Assembly (NCBI GenBank): GCA_027493875.1
Contig: JAOSJX010000011.1
Location: forward strand, 1-58,452
Reading direction: 5' to 3'
Length of the DNA: 58,452 nt
Source of the DNA: Deltaproteobacteria bacterium
GTDB lineage: Bacteria > Lernaellota > Lernaellaia > JACKCT01
Each line of letters begins with the position of its first letter. Position 1 is the first letter of the stretch. Shown piece after piece: positions 41,912 to 52,700 of this stretch. The notes beneath the pieces were generated by a model that made no database searches, was not told the DNA's origin, and worked only from the letters and a program-made list of their open reading frames with translations. The position numbers and the translations under genes were made by a program.

Positions 41912-43112
41912 TTCCTCCCGCCAAGCGCGCCGCCGCCGTCACGGTCGCGGCGATCGCGCTGATGGCCGCCGGGCTGTTTCTGCGGCTGCAGTCGGCCCGC
42001 CAGGCGCACGAGCCGGACAAGAATTTCCATTGGCAGCTCTCCCGGTCGATCGTTCAGTCCGGCGAGATGGCGGGGGGCGAGGCGTATGTCGTCAAGGACT
42101 TCCTTCGCAAGCCGCCGCTGTTGCCCGGGTTGCTGAGCCTCTGGAAAAACCCGGACGCCTATCTCACGACGCAGGCCGTGATTTCGGTGGCGACGGCGGT
42201 ACCGATTTTTTTTCTGGGATATTTCGGGGGCGGGGCCCTCGTCGGGCTCGTCACGCTCGCGCTTTGGTGTTTCTGGGGTCCGGCGATCGTCCTGTGCGGC
42301 GGTATTTACCAGGAGCCGCTTTTCGGCCTGCTCTTCGCCGCCGGGCTGGTGGCGGGCATGTTGGCGCTCGAAAAACGGCACGTTGGGCTGATCGCGGCGT
42401 CGGGGCTTTCGTTGTCGTTGGCTGAACTCACGCGGCCCGTCCTCCTGCCGTTCGCGCTCTTGGTGGTGGGGCTTCTTGCCGTCCAGGCGGTGCGTGACCG
42501 GCAGGCCCGCAAGCGGTTGGCGGCGATGACCTTGGTTTTCGCGGCGGGATATTTTCTTCCGGTCGGCGTTTATCACGCGGCGCGCTCCGAGCACGGCCTG
42601 ACCTGGGTCTACGACCGAAAAGGCGTGACGTTGATTACCGCGACGATACCTGACGGCCGGGCGTTTGACTTCTTGAGGGAGCACAAGCCGGAAAACTGGT
42701 CCGACATGACGGACGCGGAGCGCGACCACTCGTCGTCCGGCTGTTCGTCGAGCGCGTAGCCCAGGACCCCGACGAATTTCTCCAACGCGCCCGGTTGCAG
42801 ATCGAAAAATTCTGGCGGGATTATCCTTATCCTTGGGAAACGCCTTGGCTCCGTCCGAATCGGCCATTCAACGTCGCCGCGCTGCTGGGGCTCGCGTTTC
42901 TATTCGGCCGCCGGAAAATGTTGTTTCTTTTTTCGATTTTTCTGTTCGTCGATTTTTCGTTGATGGCCGCGCTCATCTTCGAAAAAAACCGGTTTCGCGA
43001 AGTGATCACGCCGTGGCATCTTCCGCTCGTTGTGATGGGTTTCGCCGCGCCGCTCCAGTGGATCGTCAGGCAACGGACAGCGCTCCGTCCTTTCGCCCGC
43101 GCGAAAAGTTAA
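41908..43112 (+). CDS. Polytopic membrane protein, glycosyltransferase-39-like (frameshifted)
   Basis: It starts at the ATG overlapping the pduO stop. The N-terminal membrane helix is followed by a loop with HEPDKNFHWQLSRSIVQSG, where an acidic residue sits at the place of the catalytic Asp in polyprenyl-phosphate glycosyltransferases of the PMT/ArnT type, then by about eight further membrane segments. A frame change near 42735 joins the final part with two helices (AALLGLAFLFGRR, LFLFSIFLFVDFSLMAAL). The total is about 400 residues. The donor and acceptor are unknown. Its TAA interlocks with the stop of the convergent MFS gene (TTAA). Confidence 0.65.
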
Positions 43113-44300
43113 GCGGATGGCGTGTCGCTCAGCATGAATCCGACGCAAATCAGCCCGACAACCCCCGTCGCCGCGCCGACATAGAACGTATCCTCCAGGC
43201 TCCGCGACAATACGATCCCCAGGATGAGCGGTCCCAGCGTTTGCCCCAAACGCAACACGGTGCCGTTAATGGCCATCACCGCCCCGCGCCGGTTCATGGG
43301 CGCGAGCTCGGCGAGCAGCGTGAGCATGATCGGCATGTTGAGGCCCATCGCCGTGCCGAAAAACGCGGACGGAAGAAGGTAAAGGAGGAACGCCGGCAGG
43401 TTCGGAATCAGCGTCTGCGCGGCGATAAAACAGGCGAACGAAACGAGGATGAGCTTTTTCTTTCCCCACCGCTCGGACAGGCGGCCGGACAGCGACGAAG
43501 CCAGCGCGGTAAAGAACGACATGAAGGTGATCAGCAAGCCGATCTGGAACGACGTCGATCCGAACCGGTGTTCCAGGAGCAAGGGAAGGTACGTGAGCAG
43601 CGCGCCGTACAGCATGATGAAGGTAAACACCCCGGCGAGAAAAATGCCGGCGGCCTGCCGCGTCGCGATGATTTTCCACGTACCGTGCAGGTATTCCCGG
43701 ACGGTCATCTCGTGGTGCGGCGCCGGGCTGTTGAGGGCGCGCGCCGCCGCGAACGCCACCGGGATCGCCAGCAGCGACAGCGTGAACGGCCAACGCCAGC
43801 CGATCAGCGCCATCGCCCCGCCGAGCGCCGGATACACCGCCGTTCCCAAGGACAGCACGCTGCCGTTGTAGCCCATCGCCGCGGCGCGTTCGCGCCCCTC
43901 GTACAAATCGCCGAGAATGGTGGCGTTCAACGTGCCGAGCGCCGAAGCGCCCAGCCCCTGAAAAAATGCGCAGCACGAGCAAGGCGGGAAAACTTTGCGC
44001 CACCGCGCAAGACGTGCCCGCCACGGCGAACAGCAGCAGCGACGGAACGAGAATGCGCTTGCGCCCGTAGTGATCGGCCAGCGCGCCGGCCACCGGGGTG
44101 AGAAAAATGCCCGGCAGCGTGAACGCGGTGATGAGCCAGGCCACCTCGTGCCGCGTCAGCCCCAGGGCGTGCATGATCGGCGGCAACGCCGGCGCGATGG
44201 ACGCGACGCCCATCACCGCCATGAGCGTGACGGCGAACACGACCAGCAGATTCGGATCGAGATAAAGAGGCCGCGAACGGCCGTCCGGCGCCGCGCTCAC
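43109..44300 (-). CDS. Major facilitator superfamily transporter (frameshifted)
   Basis: About twelve hydrophobic segments with the MFS loop motif between helices 2 and 3 (GALADHYGRKRILV) and its echo in the second half (GRLSERWGKKKLILVSF) mark a drug/metabolite efflux-like MFS permease. The GTG at 44300 overlaps the purF stop (GTGA). A frame change at an A6 run near 43965 separates the first four helices from the rest; the joined product is about 400 residues. Its place at the end of the purine operon suggests co-transcription; whether it exports purines or antibiotics cannot be told from sequence. Confidence 0.85.
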
Positions 44301-45724
44301 GCCCCCTTGTCCTCGGTGGCGTTGAATAGATGAAGTTGGCGGACCGGCGTTTTTTCTTCCGGCGGATCGGGATAATCGCCGTTGAAGCATGCGTAGCAGA
44401 ACTCGTCCGCGGCCCGCGGCAGGCAAGTGCGCAATCCTTCCATCGAAAGGTACCCGAGCGAATCGGCGCCGATGAATTTCGCGGTTTCCGCCACGCTCTG
44501 ATGGCTCGCGACCAACTCTTCGCGCGTCGGCGTGTCGATCCCGTAATAACAAGGCCACATCACCGGCGGCGAACTGATGCGCACGTGAATTTCCTTCGCG
44601 CCGGCTTTGCGGATCATCGTCACGATTTTCCGCATCGTCGTGCCGCGCACGATCGAGTCATCCACCAGCACCACGCGCTTGCCCGCGATCACGGGCGTAT
44701 TCGGGTTGAGCTTCAGCTTCACCCCGAAGTGGCGGATCGTTTGCGCCGGTTCGATGAACGTGCGTCCCATGTAGTGGCTGCGGACGAGGCCGATGTCCAT
44801 GGGGATGCCGGCCTCGCGCGCGTATCCGACGGTCGCGGGGGAGCCGGAATCGGGGACGGCGATGACCACGTCCGCGTCCACCGGGTGCTCTTGCGCGAGC
44901 CGCGCGCCGAACGCCAGACGGACCGGATAGCAATCCTCGCCGAAAATGCGCGAATCCGGCCGCGCGAAATAGATATATTCGAAAACGCACATCGCCCCGG
45001 CGGCTTTCGGAAACGGGAAAATCGAACGGAGGCCGTGCTTGTCGATGACGAGGATTTCGCCCGGCTGAATGTCGCGGACGTACTCGCCTTCAATTAAGTC
45101 CAGCGCGCACGTTTCGCTGGCGATGACGTGCGCGCCGTCCAGTTTGCCGAGAATGAGCGGACGCCACCCGCGCGGATCGCGCGCCGCGATGATGCGGTCT
45201 TCCGTCAGAAAAACCAGACTATAGGCGCCTTTGACGCGAGCCAGCGCGTTGATGACGCGTTCCTCGGCGTTGCCTTCGCCTTTCGCGATCAGGTGAGCGA
45301 TGACTTCGGTGTCCATCGTCGACTGAAAAATGGACCCGACGTTTTCCAGTTCGTAGCGCAGCGTGCCGGCATTGACGAGATTGCCGTTATGCGCCACCGC
45401 GAGAGCGCCGCGCGAATAGTCGATCGCGAAAGGTTGCGCGTTTTTGAGCATCGACGAGCCCGTCGTCGAATAACGGACGTGCCCGATCGCGGTGTGCCCT
45501 TTCAATTCGTCGAGCACCGGTCCTTTGAAGATATCGCCGACGAGACCCATCGCCCGGTGGGCCACCGTGTTGCGCCCGTCGAAACTGACGATCCCCGCCG
45601 ATTCCTGGCCGCGGTGTTGCAGGGCATGCAGGCACAGATGGGTGATGGTCGACGCTTCCGGGTGGCCGTACACGCCGACCACGCCGCACTCGTCGTGAAA
45701 ATGGTCGTCGAAAAGATCGCTCAT
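44297..45724 (-). CDS. purF: Amidophosphoribosyltransferase PurF
   Basis: PurF makes phosphoribosylamine from PRPP and glutamine, the first committed step of purine synthesis. After a propeptide ([12 protein letters not shown]) the nucleophile Cys of the glutaminase domain appears in CGVVGVYG. HALQHRGQESAG and GHVRYSTTG are glutaminase motifs, and VVLVDDSIVRGTTMRK is the PRPP-binding loop. Cys residues in CVFEYIYFARPDS and near the end (CLPRAADEFCYACF) fit the iron-sulfur (Bacillus-like) type. The 475-residue frame is intact; the apparent fusion to purB in one long frame is caused by an indel upstream. The ATG overlaps the purB stop (ATGA). Confidence 0.96.
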   Translation of the reverse strand: MSDLFDDHFHDECGVVGVYGHPEASTITHLCLHALQHRGQESAGIVSFDGRNTVAHRAMGLVGDIFKGPVLDELKGHTAIGHVRYSTTGSSMLKNAQPFAIDYSRGALAVAHNGNLVNAGTLRYELENVGSIFQSTMDTEVIAHLIAKGEGNAEERVINALARVKGAYSLVFLTEDRIIAARDPRGWRPLILGKLDGAHVIASETCALDLIEGEYVRDIQPGEILVIDKHGLRSIFPFPKAAGAMCVFEYIYFARPDSRIFGEDCYPVRLAFGARLAQEHPVDADVVIAVPDSGSPATVGYAREAGIPMDIGLVRSHYMGRTFIEPAQTIRHFGVKLKLNPNTPVIAGKRVVLVDDSIVRGTTMRKIVTMIRKAGAKEIHVRISSPPVMWPCYYGIDTPTREELVASHQSVAETAKFIGADSLGYLSMEGLRTCLPRAADEFCYACFNGDYPDPPEEKTPVRQLHLFNATEDKGA

Positions 45725-47014
45725 TTTTTGAAAACGCGCGCGAAAACGTCGTCCACGTGGCGGACCTGATGCGTCGGGTCGAACGCGGAGCGGATCGTTT
45801 GTTCGTCCACGCGTTCCGTGATGTCCTGGTCGGCGAGCAGTTTTTCCTGAAAGTCGCCGCCGTGTTCGAAAACGTCCATCGCGTTGCGTTGCACCAGACG
45901 GTACGCGTCCTCCCGCGACAGTCCGGAACGGACGAGTTGAAGGAGAACGGTTTGCGACGCGTACAAGCCGTTCGTCCGCTCCAGATTTTCGCGCATTTTT
46001 TCGGGATAAACGACGAGCTTGCCGACAATTTCGTTCATTCGATGAAGCATGAAATCCAGCGCGATCGTCGCGTCGGGCCCGATCACGCGTTCGGCGGACG
46101 AGTGGCTGATGTCCCGCTCGTGCCACAACGCCTGATTTTCGAACGCGGCCACCGCCGCGGACCGAACGATGCGCGCAAGGCCGGAAACGTTCTCCGACAG
46201 CACCGGATTCCGTTTGTGCGGCATCGCCGACGAACCTTTTGGCCCTTGTGAAAAATTCCTCCGCTTCGCCGACTTCCGTGCGTTGAAGATGGCGGACCTC
46301 GACGGCGAATTTATCCAGCGAACCGGCAATCACCGCCAGCACCGCGAAAAATTCCGCGTGCCGGTCCCGCTGGATGATCTGGCTCGACGCCGGCGCGGGC
46401 GTCAGGCCGAGTTTTTGGCACACATGGTCTTCGACCGAGGGCGGAAGATGCGCAAACGTTCCGACGGCGCCGGAGATCTTGCCGACGGCGATGCGTTCGC
46501 GCGCGGCGGCCAGCCGTTCGCGGTTGCGGCGCATCTCGTCGTACCACAGCGCCAGTTTCCAGCCGAAGGTGATCGGTTCGGCGTGAATGCCGTGTGACCG
46601 GCCGATCTGAATCGTATCCTTGTGCTCGCGCGCCCGCCTCTCCAGCGTGGCCATCAAGGTGTCGATGCCGTCCAGCAGCATGTCCGCGGCCCGCGCGAGT
46701 TGCACCGCGAAGGACGTATCGAGCACGTCGGAACTGGTCATCCCCCATATGAAGGTAGCGCGCCTCGGGGCCGACGTACTCGGCGACGTTCGTCAAAAAG
46801 GCGATGACGTCGTGCCGCGTTTCTTTCTCGATTTCGAGCGCGCGCGCCGTATCGAATCGCGCTTTGGTTTTGATCGTCGCGACCGCGTCTTGGGGATGAG
46901 CCCGATGGCGGCCATCGCCTCGGCCGCCGCGATTTCCACCTCCAGCCAGACGCCGAGCCGGCTGTCGTCGGACCAGAGACGGCCCATCGCCTCCCGCGTG
47001 TAGCGCGGAATCAT
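45721..47014 (-). CDS. purB: Adenylosuccinate lyase PurB (frameshifted)
   Basis: PurB cleaves adenylosuccinate and SAICAR in purine synthesis. The start [20 protein letters not shown], the middle [16 protein letters not shown] and the fumarase-superfamily signature [11 protein letters not shown] are all present. The gene is cut by frame changes near 46870, 46745 and 46240, but the four pieces make a normal product of about 430 residues. AAGGAG sits before the ATG at 47014, which overlaps the stop of the upstream hydrolase gene (ATGA). Confidence 0.95.
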
Positions 47015-47825
47015 CTATTCTCCTTGGGGAAAACGCTCAGAATGCTTCCCAACCGCCGCTGCGAAGCGACGTGAAGGTGGCACGCGGGGTGCGTCTCGTC
47101 AAGCGCGCGCCGCATCCCGCCGAACGCGATATCCGGCGTGTTGTTCGTCTCCGAAAGGTGCGCCAGCGCCACCCACTGAAGGCCCTCGTGAGCGATCTCG
47201 CGCACGAACTCCTGCGCCTCGTCGTTGGACAAATGACCCAGCCGGCTTTGATGCGCCGCTTGTCCTCCGGGCGGTACGGACCGTGCTCCAGCATGGACGG
47301 ATCGTGATTCGATTCGATGACCAGCGCGTCGAGCCCCGTCAGTTTCTGGCGCACGAGCCGCGTGACGATGCCCAGGTCCGTCGCCAGCCCGAGGCGGCGG
47401 TCCTGGTACTCGAATACGAACATCACCGGATCGACCGCGTCGTGGCTCACCGAGAACGGCCGGATTTTCACCTCGCCGATCGAAAACTCCTCGCCCGCCG
47501 CGATGGGTTCGATTCGCACGCCCTTCTCCGAACGCAGGCTCCCGTTACGCCGCCGCGAGACGTTCGCCGCCTCCTCCACCGCGTAGGTCGTGTACCCGAA
47601 ACGGCGCGACAGCACGGGAATGCCGGAAAGATGGTCGGAGTGCTCATGCGTGAGCAGCACGCCGCCGATAGATTCCGGGTCGGTCCCGGACGCCGTGAGC
47701 CCTTCGACGATGCGTTTCGCGGAGATGCCGGCGTCGATCAGAAGGCAGAGGTCGCCCGCGCGCAAAACCCAACAGTTTCCCTTGCTTCCGCTGGCCAGGC
47801 TTTGAATGGAAAAGGGCCCGGACAA
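47011..47825 (-). CDS. MBL-fold metallohydrolase, YycJ/WalJ-like (frameshifted)
   Basis: The metallo-beta-lactamase metal motif [10 protein letters not shown] (HxHxDH) follows the opening [16 protein letters not shown], which is typical of the YycJ group of nuclease-like MBL proteins; further metal ligands are in [10 protein letters not shown] and [11 protein letters not shown]. One frame change near 47240 moves the C-terminus to the frame with [14 protein letters not shown] and the end [10 protein letters not shown]. The most likely start is the TTG at 47825 with GGGAG eight bases upstream; longer starts give an Arg/Ala-rich extension that seems artificial. It leads the purB-purF-MFS operon. 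Confidence 0.85.
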
Positions 47826-47945
47826 GGGCGATGCTCCCGCGCGATCGGCCCCGGCGGCCCGGGACGCTGGACGAAGGCGAAACTTATAGCTTATCCTTGC
47901 CGGTCCTTCAAGAAACGGCACCTGTTTTTTTAATTACGAAACGCC

Positions 47946-48547
47946 ATGATTCTGAACGTCGTCGAAAAACTGATGGTCAATAATCCCGTGCGGGCGTTGA
48001 TCCAGCGCTCCTACGAGGCGCGCCGCCTCCCTGCGTATGGGCGGAAGAATCCAGGACGGCCACCGCCCTTGAAATCGGCTGCGGCAACGGAACCGGCGTG
48101 GAAATTATTCAGGACGTTTTCGGCGCGTCGCGCGTGGACGCATTCGATCTCGATCCCGACATGGTGGCGCGGGCCCGAAAGCGTTTGGCCGGACGCGGCA
48201 ACCGCGTTCGGGTATTTACCGGCGACGCCGAACGCATCGACGCGCCCGACGAAACGTACGACGCCGTTTTCGATTTCGGGATTATCCATCACATCCCGAA
48301 TTGGCCGGCCGCCGTCGAAGAAATCCATCGCGTGCTGAAACCCGGCGGACATTTCTACGCCGACGAAGTTCTCCGGGCGTTCATTCTCAACCCCGTCTGG
48401 AAGACCCTGCTCGACCACCCGCTCGAAAACAGGTTTGATTTGTACGAATTTCGCGCCGCCCTCGAAAAAACCGGCCTCCATGTCCTCTCGGCGGAGAGCC
48501 TCGGAACCTGGTTCGGCTTCTACTTCGCGACCAAAACCTCCCGGTAG
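47946..48547 (+). CDS. SAM-dependent methyltransferase (frameshifted)
   Basis: The ATG at 47946 opens MILNVVEKLMVNNPVRALIQ. After frame changes near 48037 and 48055 the SAM-binding loop is read as ALEIGCGNGTGVEIIQ, followed by VDAFDLDPDMVARARKR and FDFGIIHHIPNW with the post-motif HRVLKPGGHFYADE, a standard class I methyltransferase of the ubiE-like kind. It is about 200 residues. The substrate is unknown. No clear ribosome binding site precedes the start. It is divergent from the MBL-purB-purF operon across a 120-bp region. Confidence 0.8.
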
Positions 48548-48826
48548 CGCCCGGCGTCGCCCACCAAAACCGGCGATAATTCGACGCAAACGTGTCGACG
48601 ACGCGTCAATATTTTTCGAAATTTGAAAAAAGCCTATTTATAGCGTAGTTATGTCGTAAACTATGCCGCTAATAGTTGTTGCGGCCTTGTAGACCCGGTG
48701 TTATTATTTTATCGGAATTTGAATTTTCTTTATTTTTTCTTTTGGCGATACGGGATGTGGGGAATTTGAGTTATTGCGCCGTAGTTCGATTCGATGGGCG
48801 GTCGTGTCGCGTGCGTTGGAGGCGAA
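48548..48826 (+). promoter_or_regulatory. AT-rich leader upstream of the large sensor kinase
   Basis: This 279-bp gap contains no convincing gene. The stretch 48605-48760 is clearly AT-rich compared with its surroundings (TTTGAAAAAAGCC, TTATTATTTTATCGG, TTTCTTTATTTTTTC), which fits a promoter and 5' leader for the kinase gene whose GGAGG lies at 48818. I could not fix a -35/-10 pair with confidence. Confidence 0.4.
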
Positions 48827-49071
48827 ATGAAGTTGCGATGGAAAACTTTGGTGACCACTTCCGTGGTCTTGGGTTCTTTAATTGCCGTTCTCTATCATCT
48901 TCTGGCGCGCGCGATGATCGACAACTATTTGGCGGTCGAGAAGAATTTTACCGGCCAGAACATTTCGCGCGTCTTTTCCGTATTTGAGAATGCCCTGGGC
49001 AGCCTCGAGATCACGGCGACTGATTGGGCCAATTGGGACAGCGTGTACCTTTTCGCTCGCGGCTCTAATCC
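48827..49071 (+). pseudogene. 5' part of the sensor kinase gene (membrane helix and start of CHASE4), cut by an IS
   Basis: With GGAGG four bases upstream, the ATG at 48827 opens a protein with one N-terminal membrane helix (LVTTSVVLGSLIAVLYHLLA) and the beginning of a CHASE4 sensory domain (ENALGSLEITATDWANWDS, then VYLFARGSN). The frame then enters the IS200-type element and stops at 49117. The remainder of the domain resumes at 49720: deleting the element gives SN-PSFVENDLPHAAMQRLG, which is continuous CHASE4. The kinase as assembled therefore lacks its sensing and membrane part unless the element is excised. Confidence 0.85.
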
Positions 49072-49719
49072 AAGGGGGAGTTCCCCCGGCTTTGCCGGGG
49101 AGGCATCCGTCGTTTGACAGTTCCAGAAGTCGTCCTATGAACTCCCGTTCGTGAGCCGACCAAGGCATCTCGAACAAAGGAGTTCATCTGGACGACCTCG
49201 AAAGCTTGAGCCATAGCGTATGGGCGTGTAAGTACCACGTGGTTTTCATTCCCAAGTATCGTCGCAAGAGGCTCTTTGGAGAGTTGCGACGGGATTTGGG
49301 GAGGTATTCCGCACCTTGGCGCGGCAGAAGGAATGCGCGGTTCTGGAAGGACACCTGATGCCGGACCACGTCCACATGCAGATTTCAATCCCGCCGAAGT
49401 ACGCGGTCGCGCAGGTGGTGGGATACATCAAGGGGAAAAGCGCGATTCACATCGCTCGGACGTACAGCAATGTGAGGCGGAACTTCGTGGGCCAGCACTT
49501 CTGGGCACGAGGATATTTCGTGTCCACCGTCGGAAGGGACGAAAAAAACAATTCGCGAATACATCCGCCGTCAAGAAGCCGAGGACAAGCGCCAAGAACA
49601 GATGCGCTTTGTGTAACGCCCCGAAGGGCTCCCGGGCCGCTCGTGAGCGGCTCCCAACTAAGCCGCCTTGGGCGGCTCACAACATAAAGCCCCCCGCTTT
49701 GCGGGGGGATCATTACTCC
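49072..49719 (+). mobile_element. IS200/IS605-family insertion (tnpA only)
   Basis: A 648-bp element with one Y1 transposase gene and no terminal inverted repeats. Subterminal hairpins are present at both ends: CCCCGGC-TTT-GCCGGGG at 49084-49100 and CCCCCCGC-TTT-GCGGGGGG at 49690-49708. The six bases TCCAAG occur at both junctions (49069-49074 and 49717-49722), so the exact ends can be shifted within them, and there is no larger target duplication, in line with single-strand peel-and-paste transposition. It interrupts the CHASE4 coding region of the kinase, and removing it restores the frame. Confidence 0.85.
49188..49616 (+). CDS. tnpA: IS200-type Y1 (HUH) transposase TnpA (frameshifted)
   Basis: The sequence WACKYHVVFIPKYRRKRLFG and the HUH motif in MPDHVHMQI are hallmarks of TnpA, and the catalytic Tyr lies in the helix IREYIRRQE. 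It is about 142 residues after two corrections: one base added in the G-run near 49296 and one removed from the A7 run near 49547. The likely start is the CTG at 49188 directly after AAAGGAG, although a TTG follows at codon 7. No tnpB is present. Confidence 0.88.
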
Positions 49720-52700
49720 AAGCTTTGTTGAAAACGACCTTCCGCACGCGGCGATGCAGCGGTTGGGCGTTGAGATCGCGGTGATCGTGGATGCTTCCGA
49801 CCGGGTCCTCGCCGAAAAGTATATCAGTCTGGAAACGCAAAAACCGGCGGCTCGCCCGGAGGGTTTCGGTCGGCATCTGGAATCCGGCTCACGGCTTCTA
49901 GTCCACCACGACGACCGACAAGGTGTTAAAGGGATTTTACTCCTGGAAAAAAAGTTGTTATCATTGCGGCAAAGCCGATCCGCAGGAGCAACGGACAAGG
50001 GTCCCCGCAGGGGTCGTTCATATTCGGCCGGGTATTCGACGGCGACGAAATTAACCTTCTCGCCGACACCGTAAAATATCCTTTGCGTTTCGAGCGGGCC
50101 GACCGACCGGAGGATTTATCTGGCGACTTCTTCTCGGCGCTGTCGGCCATGAACGCGGAAAAACGTACCGTGATCGACACGTCGCGGTCCGAGGTCGCCT
50201 ACGGCTACGCCCGCTTCGATGATATCTTCGGTCGACCGGCGCTGGTGGCGCGCGTGGCGTTGCCACGCGATATCCATGCCTACGGAGAGAAAACCCTTTC
50301 CTATTTAGTGGTTTCGCTGATCATCGTCGGGCTCGTCTCGATTATTATTGTTGCCGGCTGGATCGACCTCGTTGTTTTGCGGCGCCTTTCAAGGTTGCGC
50401 GATCGAGTAATCGCGATCGGCGGACGGGGCGGGTTTCGCGAACGTCTTCCTGTTTCGGGGCACGACGAGTTGGACGACGTGTCCCGCGGTCTGAATCAAA
50501 TGCTCGACGGTCTTGAGGCGGCGCACGAGAATTTGGAGTTCGAACAACGGCAAATGGTCTCCATGTTTGAGAGTATTGACGAGTCAATTTACGTGGCCGA
50601 TCCGGGAAACTTACGAGGTGCTCTACGTCAACGGGCGGATGAAAAGCATTCTCGGGCGCGATATCGCGGGGGAAAAATGTTACAAAGGCGCTTCAAGGCG
50701 CCGACGAACCGTGCGCGTTCTGCACCAATCCCCTGATCTTCGGCGAGCATCTCGGCAAAACGCACGTCTGGGATTTCCACAACGAGAAATTCGACGTTTG
50801 GGTCCACTGCGCCGACCGCGCCATCAAATGGCCCGACGGCCGGTGGGTGCGTCACGAACTGGCCATCGACATTACCGACGAGAAGCGCGCCGAGCGCGCG
50901 CTGCGCGAAAGCGAGGAGCTTTATCGCTCGCTTTTCGAAAATATGCTCAACGGATTCGCCCATTGCGAAATGGTGTTCGAGGAAGGCCGTCCCGTCGATT
51001 TTATCTATTTGAACGTCAACACGGCGTTCGAAAGGCAAACCGGCCTCCGCGGCGTCGTCGGCAAAAAGGTGTCCGAGGTGATTCCCGGCATTCTCGAATC
51101 GAATCGGGACCTGATCGAGATCTACGGCCACGTCGCGGCGACGGGCGCGCCGGAACAATTTGAAATCTTTGTCCCGCCGCTGGATATGTGGTTCGCGGTG
51201 TCCGTCTATAGTCCGACCCAGGATCACTTTGTCGCGGTATTTGACGTCATTACGGAGCGCAAACGTGCCGAGGAAGCGATCCGCCTCCAAAAACGGCAGC
51301 TCCAGGCGCTGCTGGATAACATTCCGGACATCGCCTGGCTCAAGGACCGCGAAGGCCGATTCATCGCCGTCAACGAGCCCTTCGGACGATCCTGTAGTCA
51401 TCGCCCGAACGAACTCGTCGGCAAGACCGACCTCGATATATGGCCGAGCGAGTTGGCGGAGCGGAACCGCGCGGACGACCGGGACGTGATGGACAGCCGA
51501 AAAAGAAAACGCGTCGAAGAACCGTTCGTCGACAAGCGAGCTGTGCCGGTATGGATCGAAACGATTAAAACGCCCGTGCTCGATGAAAATGGCGACGTCA
51601 TCGGGACGGCAGGGATCGCCCGCGACGTAACGGAGCGCCATGAGGCCGAAGAAGTGCTTCAACGTAGCGAACGGTATTTCCGGTCGCTCCTCGAAAAAGC
51701 TCCCGATAAGATCTCCGTGCTCGACGGTCGAGGGAACTATATATATCTCAGCCCATCGGTGACGCGTATCACCGGGTATGAGTCCGACGAGCTCGTCGGT
51801 ACGAGCGTCTTTGACATTCTCCATCCCGACGACCGCGAACGTTCCCGCAATCTGTTCAAGAAACTCCGAACCCGGCCGAGAGAGAGATCGGTCGAGATTG
51901 CCTATCGGATTAAGTGCAAGAACGGGCGCTATAAGGACTTTGAAGGAACGGCGACGAACCTGTTGAGTGATCCGGATGTGAACGCGATCGTTTTCAATAT
52001 CCGCGATGTTACGGAGCGCAAACGCGCCGAGGAGGCGTTGGAGCGGAACGAGCGCTATTTCCGGTCATTGTTGGAAAAAACTCCGGGTATTATTACGGTC
52101 ATGGGAGCGAACGGAGCCGTGGCCTTTCAAAGCCCTTCGATCGAAACAATCACGGGCCATGCGCCGGAGGAGTGGGTCGGGAAAAATGGATTCGACTTCA
52201 TCCATCCGGGCGACGTCGAGCACACCGCGGCGGTCTTCGCCGAGTTGGCGGCGGAACCGGGACGCGTCGTCTCCGGCATTCAATACCGTGTGTTGCACAA
52301 AGACGGGAGTTACCGGAATTTCGAAGCGACCGCGCGGAGCCTGCTGCACGATCCGGCGGTGAACGGAATCGTCGTCAACGCCCGTGACATTACCGACCGG
52401 AAGATGGCGGACGCGCAAATCCGGCAACTCAGTGCAACCATCGAGGCCGCGACGGTCAGCGTTGCGATCTCGAACCCGAATCTCAAGATCTCGTATGTCA
52501 ACGACACCCTGTGCAAAACCTATGGCTACGCACGCGACGAGCTGATCGGCCGGCCGATGACCGTTCTCGAGGAAGGAGAGGGCTCCAAAGCGATCTGGCC
52601 GATCCTGGAGCGCGACGGCCGTTGGTCGGGCGAAATTCTCCAACGGCGTAAAGACGGTTCGACCTTCCCGGGGCTGCTGTCGATTTTCGCGACGCGGGAC

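Noticed and set aside
44297..46741. PurB-PurF bifunctional fusion
   Set aside because: Correct frames of both genes end and start with an ATGA overlap at 45721-45724; the long frame results from an indel in purB, and the purB part of it turns into nonsense after about 46250.
49754..50074. Independent small gene downstream of the IS
   Set aside because: It is the continuation of the CHASE4 domain of the interrupted kinase, with no own ribosome binding site.
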